Below, in pieces: positions 1 to 8,505 of a DNA stretch of 64,000 nt. The stretch covers positions 124,001 through 188,000 of the forward strand of contig JAXMAM010000002.1 of the NCBI GenBank assembly GCA_046350455.1, read 5' to 3'. Source of the DNA: CAZXGD01 sp046350455. GTDB lineage: Bacteria > Planctomycetota > Phycisphaerae > Phycisphaerales > SM1A02. Positions within the stretch are counted from its first letter, which is position 1; each line of letters opens with the position of its first letter. Below the pieces are notes generated by a model that saw only the letters and a list, made by a program, of their open reading frames with translations, was not told the DNA's origin and made no database searches. Made by a program: the position numbers and the translations under genes.

Positions 1-2
1 GC

Positions 3-3000
3 ATCAGCCGGCGCAATCCCAACAGCGCGCCCACTGCCAACTACCTGGTCTACCCGCGCACAGCCAATGCAGGCTCGCCTGTGACTGGCGTGGATGTGGG
101 CTGGGATCCCGTCCGCTGGGAGAGCGTGCGCACCGCGCCCGCTGCGCCTGGCGCCACCGCGGTGGACACCACGGAGAACGCGTTCCTGGCCTCCCTGGGC
201 GTGATGATGCAGAGCGGCACCCCAGGCAGCACGGCTCGGCCCATTCCCATCTTTGACGCCACCACGGCCTACGGCCTGGCAGCGCCCGGTGGCGCTGGCT
301 ACGGCGGCTGGTTCGTGCTCACGCGTCCAGCAGATCGCCTGACCTACTTCAAGGCACAGGCCAATGGCGGCGAGCTGGTGGACCCGGTCACCACTGCGCG
401 CCTGGCCACGCTCTCGCCCTTCGGCATGGACGACGAGATCGAGCTGCGCGCGGCCAACGGCCTGAACACCGCGGCCTCCATCAGCCGTCTGGAGAGCGTG
501 CTGGGCGACGCCACGCCAGTCTCGGTGGGTGGCACGGCATCGCTGCCCATCAACGCGCAGAACTTCCTGCGCAGCAGCCGCAGCCGCGAGGAGTCGGTGC
601 GCTACCTGGAAGCCAGCGATCCGCGCAACTTTGACTGGCGCGCGCGCCTGGCCTGGGGCGGCGCCAACCCCAGCATGGCTCCGCGGGGCGGGGCAGAGCT
701 GCTGATGGACCATCGCCGCGAGATGACCACCGCGAACGGTGCGCGCAACGAGATGCTGCCGCCGCGCCTGTGGATGATCATTGATCCCACTGCGCCCAGC
801 GACCTCACCCGCGTGCGGCCCGCCTATGTGCACCGCGGCGTGGACTTCAACAACGACGGCTCGCCAGACGATGTGAACGGCGACGGCACGGTGAACAGTG
901 CGGACGATGTGCCGCCCTACGACCCGCGCATCGTCTACTTCAATGCCACGCCGCGCGGCGACGCCAACGGCGACGGCGTGGTGGACCTTCGCGACGCAGA
1001 GCTGGCCCGCCAGGAGTTCCTGCGCCGCAACCAGAAGGTGGACCTGCGCCGGCCCACGGACATTCCAACCGGCAACGGCGTGCCAGCCACCAACGCTGCC
1101 ATCGCTGTGGCCGAGCGCAACTTCAACCAGGACATCCAGCGCCTGCTGCGCCGCGCCCTGATTGATGAGGACACCCGCGGCAGCTACCTGTGGAACGGCG
1201 ATCCCGGCAAGCAGACGAAGGCGCTGCAGGCCACCAAGCTCATGGCCTCCAGCCTGGCTGCCAACATCGCCAGCTACCGCGATGGCGAGCGCCAGGTGAC
1301 CAACACGCTGTGGCTGGACGGACCAGTGAGCCCGGACGACGCGGTGGCCATTCCTTCGGACGCCATTCCGGACCCGCAGTACAACGACGCCCGCTTTGTG
1401 GGCGTGGAGAAGCAGCCCTACTTCCAGGAAGTGTTCGTGGCGTTTGTCTTCCCCAAGACCAAGCTGACCCAGGCAGAGATCGAGGCTGTGACAGGCCCGC
1501 CGGGAGCCCCCAACTCTGGCTGCCCAGACGCTGCCAACTGCCAGCTGAATGCGGGCGACCCCTATGAGCTGCCACCGTGCACCAGCAACGGCGCTGGCGA
1601 GCACTTTGTGACCTACGACCCAGCAGACAGCAGCACCTGGCCAGCGGTGATCTTTGTGGCGCAGGTGGCCAATCCATACAACGCGCCAGTGAACCTGGCG
1701 GACTTTGAGATCCGCATCAACCCAGACAGCGGCGCACCGCAGCGCTTCTTCTTTGGCCTGCCGGGCCCAGCTGGCAGCCGCAGCGGCAACATCTATGGCC
1801 CAGACGTAGAGCTGGGGCCTGCCACGCCAGAAGAGCCCCGCACCGCGGTGGTCTTCAGCATTCCAGAGACCTTCCCCAACGGCGAGCCATTCCCTCGCGA
1901 TTCGTGGCTGGACTTCCTGGACCTGGGCAAGCCAGTTACAGAGACCAACCCAAGCAACGACACCAAGCCTGGCCAGTTCTTTGAGCCGGATGTCAACGCC
2001 ATCTTTGCGCCAGCTTGGGGCGGGCCTGGCGGCGGCAGCAGCACCACCTACTTTGACAACAACAAGCGATCTGGCACGCTGCTGTTTGACGCCACTCGCA
2101 CGCTTCCACCGCTGCCGGTGTTCGCCGGCCTGGACGTGAGCGGCGACCTGAACCGCTGGCGCCCAGCGCCATCGTCCACGGGCAATCCGCCCAGCAGCTT
2201 CATCGAGCTGCGCCGCGCGCTGTACCGCGCCAACGGCACGCCCACCTGGAGCGTGGTGGACCGGCTGGACAACGAGCTGAATCCTGGCAGCCAGGTGTTC
2301 CGCGACACCATGGCGCGCCTGTTCACCGACGAGCATCTGCCGCCCAAGAAGGAGATCGACTGCCGGTCAGGCAAGCTGGCCATCAGCGGCATCCGCATCC
2401 GCGACAACGACTACTACGTGGTGTGGGCGCGTGGCGCCCGCCAGTGGCTGTTTGACACGCAGAACGGCGCCACCGGCACGCCGCCAGGCAAGGGCGTGAT
2501 CACCCTGGACGAGCGCACGCCGCGCTACGCGTTCAGCCGCCTGACTGGCGTGGACCGCGTGCAGGAGACGCAGAGCGACGTCTATGTGGGCGACGCTGCC
2601 ACGCAGCGCAAGGGTTCGATCTTCAAGGAGAGCGACCTGCCAGATGGCCAGAGCGCTGGCCGGCCATGGACCACCATGGACTACACCAACGTGTGGGGCG
2701 AGGCGCGCCGCGGCAAGCCCACGTTCTTCCCCACGCGCATCGCAGAGAACAGCGCTGGGCCAGACCGCCGCTACGACTATCCCGCCTGGCGCATGAACAA
2801 CGCCACGCCGCCCTCGGGCATGACCGTGAGCTACGGCGAGAAGGGCGTGACCGATGCCAAGTTTGTGGATGGCACAGACCCCGACAACTTTGTGGCCCCG
2901 TACCGATTCTTCCAGAAGGACGCGGACTACGAGCAGGTGGCTGAGATCCTGGACGTGCCGCTGTGGGGCCCGCTGATGCAGGCTGGCACCACGGGGGGCT

Positions 3001-4427
3001 GCTACGCCACGCTGCCAGAGATCCTGGCGCAGGAGCCGGACGCCACAGGCAACCTGGTCTTCCCCAAGGCGCCAGCAGGGGCCAACCTGGCCTACTGGAA
3101 CCGCCTGCAGCTGGATGTGGCGCGGTACGACACCACGCCCGCTGCCAATGGGCGCCCCAACCTGCTGTCTGGCGTGCCAGTGGTGAGCAGCCCGGTGGGC
3201 TTCATCTCGCCGCAGCAGGCGGGCATTGCGCTGCTGGATGCGTTCACCGTGGATGACCGCGGTGCTGCGCGGTTTGACTCGGACAACGATGGCACCATCA
3301 GCTTCAACGAGCGCGCGGCTGCAGAGAATCGCCGCTTCCGTCTGGCCCAGGGGTACCAGGGCAAGGGCACGCCCGGGCTGGTGAACATCAACACTGCGCC
3401 CATCGAGGTCATGCGCGCCATGCCGCAGATGACCCGGCTGGTCTACAACGACGACGACAACCTGAACGGCATCCCCACCATCGCTGACAACACCAATCAG
3501 CAGGCGGTGCCGCGCGACTTCCCCACCACGCCCACCACGCAGTTCAACGCCATTGGCTTTGACTATGGCACCCCGGCGCCGCGCGTGCGCGTGCCAGAGG
3601 CCATTGAGTTGTGGCGCAACAAGGGCAACGTGACGCCCAACCTGGGCGCTGTGATTGATGTCTCGCAGCCCAGTTACTTCACGCGCGGCCTGGATCTGCC
3701 CGATGCGCAGAACAACCTGGAGCACGCGCCGGGCATGCGCCAGGACCGCGGCTTTGACAGCCTGGGCGAGCTGGCGCTCATGACCAAGCCAGCCAACTTT
3801 GCCAACCCAGCCAACCCACAGGCGGGCGACGTGGGCAACAGCTGGAACCAGACGGTGGGCTGGAGCGTGCGGTATGCGGGTCTGGATCCGTTCCGCACAA
3901 GGTTCAACGACGCCACCAGCGGTGCTGCGTATGCAGCGCCGGTGTCTGCCGGTCCCACAGCGCCTCCCGGTGGCACAGCGCATCGCACCGATGGTGTGCC
4001 CAAGGCTGGAGCAGCTGGCACGCTGCAGTACTACTCGCTGAGTGGTCGCACGGCCACAGACCCGCACCTCCTGGTGGTGGGCACGGACGATCGCAACACG
4101 CCAGCAGTGGTGGAGACGGACAATCCGGCCACCGGCGGGTTTGTGGAGACCACGCTGGGCCGCTGGGATCTGACAGCGGGCGATGCGCTGGAGCAGAACT
4201 CGCTGCTCAAGGGCATCAGCAACCTGGTGACAGTGCGCAGCGATGTCTTCACCGTGTACGTGCGTGTGCGCACGGTGAAGCGCAATGCCATCACTGGCCG
4301 CTGGGACGCCACGGACCCGGACTACATCCTGGACGAGAGCCGCTACGTGATGGGCGTGGACCGCAGCAACGTGGACCGCCCCGGCGAGAAGCCGCGCATC
4401 CTCTACTTCACCAAGGTCCCGAACTAG
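3..4427 (+). CDS. Large GspK-like protein with EF-hand-type motifs, 5' end outside window
   Basis: The frame is open from the first bases, so the true start lies upstream; a GTG at 81 is only an internal codon. About 1,474 residues are visible. At 3375-3428 there is a GLVNINTAPIEVM motif, the helix-hairpin-helix-like signature of type II secretion minor pseudopilin GspK (established family feature). Two calcium-loop-like stretches, DVNGDGTVNSADD and DANGDGVVDLRD, lie at about 870-1000. The rest resembles no family I recognise. It is several times longer than a classical GspK (about 330 residues), so it may be a planctomycete-specific secretion or pilus-tip protein. It ends just before a repeat-rich spacer, and a transglutaminase-fold gene follows on the same strand. 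Function beyond the GspK-like segment is inference. Confidence 0.6.
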   Translation: MSRRNPNSAPTANYLVYPRTANAGSPVTGVDVGWDPVRWESVRTAPAAPGATAVDTTENAFLASLGVMMQSGTPGSTARPIPIFDATTAYGLAAPGGAGYGGWFVLTRPADRLTYFKAQANGGELVDPVTTARLATLSPFGMDDEIELRAANGLNTAASISRLESVLGDATPVSVGGTASLPINAQNFLRSSRSREESVRYLEASDPRNFDWRARLAWGGANPSMAPRGGAELLMDHRREMTTANGARNEMLPPRLWMIIDPTAPSDLTRVRPAYVHRGVDFNNDGSPDDVNGDGTVNSADDVPPYDPRIVYFNATPRGDANGDGVVDLRDAELARQEFLRRNQKVDLRRPTDIPTGNGVPATNAAIAVAERNFNQDIQRLLRRALIDEDTRGSYLWNGDPGKQTKALQATKLMASSLAANIASYRDGERQVTNTLWLDGPVSPDDAVAIPSDAIPDPQYNDARFVGVEKQPYFQEVFVAFVFPKTKLTQAEIEAVTGPPGAPNSGCPDAANCQLNAGDPYELPPCTSNGAGEHFVTYDPADSSTWPAVIFVAQVANPYNAPVNLADFEIRINPDSGAPQRFFFGLPGPAGSRSGNIYGPDVELGPATPEEPRTAVVFSIPETFPNGEPFPRDSWLDFLDLGKPVTETNPSNDTKPGQFFEPDVNAIFAPAWGGPGGGSSTTYFDNNKRSGTLLFDATRTLPPLPVFAGLDVSGDLNRWRPAPSSTGNPPSSFIELRRALYRANGTPTWSVVDRLDNELNPGSQVFRDTMARLFTDEHLPPKKEIDCRSGKLAISGIRIRDNDYYVVWARGARQWLFDTQNGATGTPPGKGVITLDERTPRYAFSRLTGVDRVQETQSDVYVGDAATQRKGSIFKESDLPDGQSAGRPWTTMDYTNVWGEARRGKPTFFPTRIAENSAGPDRRYDYPAWRMNNATPPSGMTVSYGEKGVTDAKFVDGTDPDNFVAPYRFFQKDADYEQVAEILDVPLWGPLMQAGTTGGCYATLPEILAQEPDATGNLVFPKAPAGANLAYWNRLQLDVARYDTTPAANGRPNLLSGVPVVSSPVGFISPQQAGIALLDAFTVDDRGAARFDSDNDGTISFNERAAAENRRFRLAQGYQGKGTPGLVNINTAPIEVMRAMPQMTRLVYNDDDNLNGIPTIADNTNQQAVPRDFPTTPTTQFNAIGFDYGTPAPRVRVPEAIELWRNKGNVTPNLGAVIDVSQPSYFTRGLDLPDAQNNLEHAPGMRQDRGFDSLGELALMTKPANFANPANPQAGDVGNSWNQTVGWSVRYAGLDPFRTRFNDATSGAAYAAPVSAGPTAPPGGTAHRTDGVPKAGAAGTLQYYSLSGRTATDPHLLVVGTDDRNTPAVVETDNPATGGFVETTLGRWDLTAGDALEQNSLLKGISNLVTVRSDVFTVYVRVRTVKRNAITGRWDATDPDYILDESRYVMGVDRSNVDRPGEKPRILYFTKVPN

Positions 4428-4460
4428 AAAGTCGTGCCTGGCACGGGTGTCCCTACTTTC
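4427..4460 (+). repeat. 34-bp palindromic repeat, copy 1
   Basis: The unit begins GAAAGT and ends ACTTTC, an inverted terminal hexamer, and contains the core palindrome GTGCCTGGCAC followed by GGGTGTCCCT. It starts on the last base of the upstream stop codon. Three more 34-bp copies lie within 800 bases. Confidence 0.85.
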
Positions 4461-4501
4461 TGAGCGGTGGGCTTGGACGCGGCCTCCGCGCGGTGTGCGG
4501 G

Positions 4502-4593
4502 GGCGCGGCCGCGGACGGCTCGGCTCCACCAGGTTCCGCCTTCGCCTCGACTTTGCGTGAGCTCGGCAGGTGGAACGGCCCGCGAATCGGGGG
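4502..4593 (+). repeat. Left arm of a long imperfect inverted repeat
   Basis: Positions 4502-4549 are a perfect 48-base reverse complement of 5053-5100. Similarity resumes after an 11-base diverged patch and continues to about 4593 (partner down to 5010). Weaker similarity extends outward, so each arm appears to be part of a 200-300-bp element bounded by the 34-bp repeat. Confidence 0.85.
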
Positions 4594-4680
4594 ACCCCCA
4601 GCGCCTGCCTCGCCACGCAAAACGCCGCTACGCCGCGCCCCCGCCCCCCGCGCTGCGGCCGCTCCGGGCGCACACGGAGG

Positions 4681-4764
4681 GAAACTCGTGCCTGCGAAAC
4701 TCGTGCCTGGCACTCCTGTCCCGGGTTTCCGAAAGTCGTGCCTGGCACGGGTGTCCCTCGTTTC
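4681..4764 (+). repeat. Tandem cluster of the 34-bp palindromic repeat, one partial and two full copies
   Basis: Positions 4681-4695 hold a truncated copy, 4696-4729 a full copy with GAAAC/GTTTC ends and a variant core (GGCACTCCTGTCCC), and 4731-4764 a full copy with GAAAG/CGTTTC ends. The conserved length of 34 bases and the covarying ends point to a defined unit, not chance. Confidence 0.8.
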
Positions 4765-5009
4765 GCGGCCGGGCAGGCGGCGCACCGCATGATGCGCAGG
4801 ATCGGCGCTTGCAGGCCCGCCGGACGGCTGACGAGACGCCGTCATCTGCGGTCTGCCGAGTCACCGAGGGTCGCGGGCCTCACTGTCCCGTCCGTCCGGT
4901 TGCACCGCCATACGCTCCCGTCCTCGCTCACCGGTGGCAGCGGCCGCGGCGCGGGACCGGGGGAGCGCAATGGCGGCGTTGAGCGGGCAGGAGGCAGGCT
5001 GTGTGCGCA

Positions 5010-5101
5010 CCCCGGTTCGCGGGCCGCTCCACCTGCCGAGCAATCGCGAAGCCGAGGCGAAGGCGGAACCTGGTGGAGCCGAGCCGTCCGCGGCCGCGCC
5101 C
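5010..5101 (-). repeat. Right arm of a long imperfect inverted repeat
   Basis: Reverse-complement partner of 4502-4593. Arms are separated by about 415 bases, too far for an ordinary RNA hairpin. That fits two oppositely oriented insertions of one element better than a regulatory structure. Confidence 0.85.
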
Positions 5102-5194
5102 CCCGGCCCGCGCGGAGGCCGCGGGCGCGGGGCAAGCGCACGGGACCGGCAGCTGCTGCCCGGGCCGCGTGGCGCGGAGGCCGCTGGCGACACG

Positions 5195-5228
5195 GAAAGT
5201 AGGGACACCCGTGCCAGGCACGACTTTC
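5195..5228 (-). repeat. 34-bp palindromic repeat, inverted copy
   Basis: This is copy 1 in reverse orientation (GAAAGT, AGGGACACCC, GTGCCAGGCAC, ACTTTC). It forms the right-hand end of the inverted repeat island, about 40 bases before the next gene. Confidence 0.85.
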
Positions 5229-5268
5229 CGGGGATCTCCACCGGGCCACGCGGCCGTATCGTGAAGGC

Positions 5269-6561
5269 GTGATCAGCACCATGCTGCTGGCGCTGGCGCT
5301 TCAGGCGCAGAGCACCCCGCCCACCAAGACGCCGCCGGCCAAGAGCAAGCCAGCGACTCCAGCGTCCACAACCCCGGCGCCGCCCGCCCCCACCCCGCCA
5401 GCGTCCACGCCGCCAGCTACCACCCCCCCAGCCACCAGCCCAGCCAGCACGCCAGGCACGCTGCCCAGCACCGTCTCCGGCCGCCCGCCAGAACCACCGC
5501 TCAAGCGCGTGGAAGGCCGCCGCTACGAGGTCAAGCTGGAAGCCAACATCTACCTCGCTCCCGTCGCCCGCGGCGAGACTGCGCCACTGCAGCTGCAAGC
5601 CGTCAGCGCCTGGGTCCCCATCATCACGCAGAGCACCTGGTCCCAGGTGGACCCAGACTCGCTGCAAGCGCAGCTCTTTGTGCAGGGCCAGCAGGCCACC
5701 AGCGTGCGCGACCGCCTCACGTGGAAGTACGGCCTGCCGTTTGGCATGGCAGCGGTCGGCATGGCCATCGGTGACGTGAGCGGCCAGAGCCTGCGCTGGA
5801 ACATGAGCTGGACCGAAGTGGTCTGGAACACCCAGCTGAACGACGCCGCCGCCGCCACCATCGCCTGGCCGCAGGCGTGGCCAGACGAGGTGCAGGCCGC
5901 GCTCCAGCCGCAGCCTGGCATCGAGAGCAACGCGCCAGAATTCAAGCAGTTCGTGCAGCGCGTGTCGGGCGGCAAGCTGCGCTCCGTCACGCCGTTTGTG
6001 GCCGCCAAGCAGCTCATCAAGGCCACAGCCGGGTCGTTCAAGACCATGGACCACACGGGCCTGCGCCAGGAGAACGGCTTCACGCGCGGACTGATGCTGC
6101 AGGGCGCCTACGCAGCCATGCAGAGCGGCAACGGCTCGTCGCATGACCTGAGCGCGGCCTGCGTGGCGGTGCTGCGCGCAGCGGGCATTCCCGCGCGCGT
6201 GATCGTGGGTGCCACGGACATTCCAGCCAGCTCAGGCGTCACCCGCACCCGCCTCATCACCTGGGCCGAGTTCTATCTTCCGAACGCCGGCTGGGTGCCG
6301 TTCGACCCGCTGGAGATCCGCCGCCGCGCCACCGCGCTGCCCGCCCCAGACAAGGCGTGGCCCAGCTTTGGCACGTGGGATGATCTGAACGAACGCCTTC
6401 CGCTCAGCTACACCTGGAGCGCACCCGTGCCAGGCTCGCAGAGCCTGCCGTATCCAGCCGTGTGGAGCTGGTTCGCGACCGGCACCATCAGCGGCAACGC
6501 TGTGGCCAACGACATGATCGGTGTGCAGCTGGTCAACCGCGGCCGCGTGCCGCAGCAGTAG
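5269..6561 (+). CDS. Secreted transglutaminase-fold protein, probably catalytically inactive
   Basis: 430 residues from GTG 5269; ATG 5281 (MLLALALQAQ) is an equally good start and would give a short signal-like N-terminus. A Pro/Thr/Ala-rich linker (about residues 15-75) precedes the globular part. The C-terminal half has the transglutaminase-core signature LRAAGIPARVIVG and WAEFYLPNAGWVPFDP. Aligned by eye to that family, the catalytic Cys position is Ser291 and the catalytic His position is Ile330; only Asp346 is kept. It is therefore likely a binding or scaffold relative and not a protease or crosslinker. It may be co-transcribed with the large upstream gene, but the repeat island separates them. 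Confidence 0.7.
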   Translation: MISTMLLALALQAQSTPPTKTPPAKSKPATPASTTPAPPAPTPPASTPPATTPPATSPASTPGTLPSTVSGRPPEPPLKRVEGRRYEVKLEANIYLAPVARGETAPLQLQAVSAWVPIITQSTWSQVDPDSLQAQLFVQGQQATSVRDRLTWKYGLPFGMAAVGMAIGDVSGQSLRWNMSWTEVVWNTQLNDAAAATIAWPQAWPDEVQAALQPQPGIESNAPEFKQFVQRVSGGKLRSVTPFVAAKQLIKATAGSFKTMDHTGLRQENGFTRGLMLQGAYAAMQSGNGSSHDLSAACVAVLRAAGIPARVIVGATDIPASSGVTRTRLITWAEFYLPNAGWVPFDPLEIRRRATALPAPDKAWPSFGTWDDLNERLPLSYTWSAPVPGSQSLPYPAVWSWFATGTISGNAVANDMIGVQLVNRGRVPQQ

Positions 6562-6596
6562 GAAAGCCGGGCCGCGCATTCCCTGCCAAAAAAGAA

Positions 6597-6624
6597 GCTG
6601 GTGCCAGGCGAACCTGGCACCAGC
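6597..6624. terminator. Bidirectional terminator-like hairpin
   Basis: A perfect 12-bp stem (6597-6608 with 6613-6624) closes a CGAA tetraloop. It lies between two convergent genes, follows an A-rich run at 6588-6594 (a U-run for the minus strand), and is built from the same GTGCCAGG/CCTGGCAC core as the 34-bp repeats. Confidence 0.7.
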
Positions 6625-6668
6625 GTTCAATCAAGCGTGGATGCTGGCAGGGGCCTGTCCCAAAAGGA

Positions 6669-6688
6669 GGGACACCCGTGCCAGGCAC
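6669..6688 (-). repeat. Core of the 34-bp repeat family, isolated copy
   Basis: The 20-base core matches the inverted copy at 5201-5220 exactly, but the GAAAG/CTTTC ends are not conserved. It sits 5 bases before the stop codon of the minus-strand gene. Confidence 0.7.
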
Positions 6689-6692
6689 CAAT

Positions 6693-8387
6693 TTAGGGGC
6701 ATGCGCCCCAGGCGCCCAGGACCAGGCCCAGGTCGGTGCCGTCCACAATGCCGTCACCGCTCAGGTCCAGGTCTGGGGTGCCCCATGCACCCAGGATCAG
6801 GCCCAGGTCGGTGCCGTCCACCACGTGGTCGCCGTTCAGGTCCTCTGGGCAGGGCTGCGCGGTGCAGTTGGCTGCGCAATCGGCAGACTGCGCCACGCAG
6901 ATCGAATCCCAGTGTTCCACACAGCAGTATGGGTCCGAGGTGCACACGAAGTTGCAGCAGCACTCATCTGCGCAGAAGGGCAGGAACTTGGCAGCGTCGC
7001 AGGTGCCAGCGTTCGGGTCGCCGCAGATGAGGGTGGGGTACTCAAAGTTGGTGTTGCCTGGCGTGTCGTAGCTGTCCGTGGTGGAGCCAGGGCCATAGTG
7101 CCACGTGGTGCCGTTCAGGAACACATGGACTGGAGCGCCGTAGTTCACCACCACCGTGTCTGTGGTGACAGGGCTGGACAGCAACAGCACGTTGTCCAGG
7201 CGGTTGTTGCTCGAAGTGGTCTGCGCTCCGGTGAGTGTCAGACGCAGGTAGGCATCCGAAGCGCCATCCAGATCATTCAGCGGTGCCAGGGTCTTCAGGG
7301 CGAAGTTGGTGGTGAAGCCGCTGATGGCGTCAATGTCCACCCAGTTCACGCCGTCCATGCTCCAGGCCCACTGCTGCAGGGTGAAGCTGGTGGTGGCGTT
7401 GGAGGTACGCGTGGCGTAGCTGACGTTCACGCCGATGTAATCCGCCATGGAGAACTTGAAGGTGACCGACTTGCCGTTGGCGCTCGAACCCACCAGCGCC
7501 AGGCTGGAGGTTGCGCTGGTGGCTGGGTCCAGGCCGTTGCCGGTCGGGCCCGTGGCGTTCAGGTTGGTGCCTGTGAAGGCGTTCAGCTCAGCGGCTTGCC
7601 AATCACTGGCGCCGTTCGTGCCGTCCAGGTACATCGTGCCAAAGCCAGCGTTCGAGTTGAACACCTTGGGGGTATTGGGGTTCGCTGCTGCGGCTGTCCC
7701 GTTGTTTGGATTGGTGGTGGTCTGGTAGTCCCAGCCAGCGATCACGGTGCCGGTGGTGGCCTGCACCACGCTGCGGCTGACATACGGGCCAGCCTTCACG
7801 CTGCTGTACCACCAGTCCTGGCCAGCCGGCGGGGTGGCGTCTGGCGTCAGCACCAGGGCCACGCTGTCAATGACAGAGGACCACGGGGTGACGTCCAGCG
7901 TGCCATCGTCGTTCGTGTCCAGATCCTGGCCGCCCGAGCCCTGATTGGGGGCGCGACCCTGGAAGGTGTCGGTGCCCGAGTAGTCCATGACCAGCATGTA
8001 GGTCTGGTTGTCGCTGGACTCAAAGCCAGTGGTCGTGTCTGAGCCAGTTGGCGGATCCCAGGACAGGTCAGTGGCCTGTGGGTCCACCACCAGCCCGCTC
8101 ATGGATGGATTGCGCAGCACCAGATAGCCGTTGGGACCAATGACGTCCTTGCCGCTGAACGTCCACTTCCACTCCACCACACCAGTGCGGGTGGGGGTGG
8201 CGCCCGTCGTGGTGCCGTCGCCGATGATGATGAAGGTCACACCAGCCAGCGATGCGCCAGGGGTGCCCTTGATCTCCACGTACTCATTGGGGTCGCTGCC
8301 GGTGCGGATCTCGTTGATCGAGAACTGGGCCAGCGTGGGGGCCGTCATGCTGAGGGCGATGAAGCCCATCATGGCGAAACTGCGCAT
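6693..8387 (-). CDS. Secreted lamin-tail-domain protein with Cys module and dockerin-like tail
   Basis: 564 residues. ATG 8387 was chosen because AGGAG lies about 9 bases upstream and residues 1-21 form a signal peptide (MRSFAMMGFIALSMTAPTLA). Residues 22-165 resemble a lamin-tail domain (INEIRTG, NEYVEIKG). A beta-rich middle follows. At about 452-510 is one copy of a cysteine module (ECCCNFVCTSDPYCC, WDSICV) that is repeated 17 times in the protein at 44753-49183. The last 50 residues carry two dockerin-like calcium loops (NGDHVVDGTDLGLILGAWG and a second copy). Likely exported and cell-surface or matrix associated. Ligand and partner are unknown. Confidence 0.75.
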   Translation of the reverse strand: MRSFAMMGFIALSMTAPTLAQFSINEIRTGSDPNEYVEIKGTPGASLAGVTFIIIGDGTTTGATPTRTGVVEWKWTFSGKDVIGPNGYLVLRNPSMSGLVVDPQATDLSWDPPTGSDTTTGFESSDNQTYMLVMDYSGTDTFQGRAPNQGSGGQDLDTNDDGTLDVTPWSSVIDSVALVLTPDATPPAGQDWWYSSVKAGPYVSRSVVQATTGTVIAGWDYQTTTNPNNGTAAAANPNTPKVFNSNAGFGTMYLDGTNGASDWQAAELNAFTGTNLNATGPTGNGLDPATSATSSLALVGSSANGKSVTFKFSMADYIGVNVSYATRTSNATTSFTLQQWAWSMDGVNWVDIDAISGFTTNFALKTLAPLNDLDGASDAYLRLTLTGAQTTSSNNRLDNVLLLSSPVTTDTVVVNYGAPVHVFLNGTTWHYGPGSTTDSYDTPGNTNFEYPTLICGDPNAGTCDAAKFLPFCADECCCNFVCTSDPYCCVEHWDSICVAQSADCAANCTAQPCPEDLNGDHVVDGTDLGLILGAWGTPDLDLSGDGIVDGTDLGLVLGAWGACP

Positions 8388-8425
8388 CTCTGTAATCTCC
8401 TGAAAGGATGCCGGGGGTGGCGGTT

Positions 8426-8440
8426 GGCGCATCATGCGCC
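8426..8440. promoter_or_regulatory. Perfect palindrome between divergent genes
   Basis: GGCGCAT-C-ATGCGCC is a perfect 7+1+7 inverted repeat in the 118-base gap between the gene ending at 8387 (minus) and the peptidase starting at 8506 (plus). It could be an operator; no regulator was identified. Confidence 0.35.
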
Positions 8441-8505
8441 GGGTGATTGCGGTCCAAAGTTTATCCCGCAAGGCCTTTTTTCTATCCTGCAAGCCTGCTG
8501 GAACC

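Larger units (their letters stand above)
4428..5268. other. Repeat-rich intergenic island without a credible gene
   Basis: This 841-base spacer is very GC-rich and holds several copies of a 34-bp palindromic repeat plus two inverted, diverged copies of a larger element (arms 4502-4593 and 5010-5101). Open frames run through it on both strands, but they are low-complexity, change frame between copies and carry no domain. I read it as non-coding repeat DNA, perhaps a remnant of a non-autonomous mobile element or a REP-type cluster. No promoter for the gene starting at 5269 could be picked out. Confidence 0.7.

Noticed and set aside
2367..4790. Minus-strand open frame of about 807 codons opposite the GspK-like gene
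   Set aside because: His/Arg/Ala-rich composition typical of an antisense frame, crossing into the repeat island; no recognisable domain.
4467..5202. Several short frames within the repeat island
   Set aside because: Arg/Pro/Gly-rich, dependent on the repeats, frame changes between element copies, no ribosome site.
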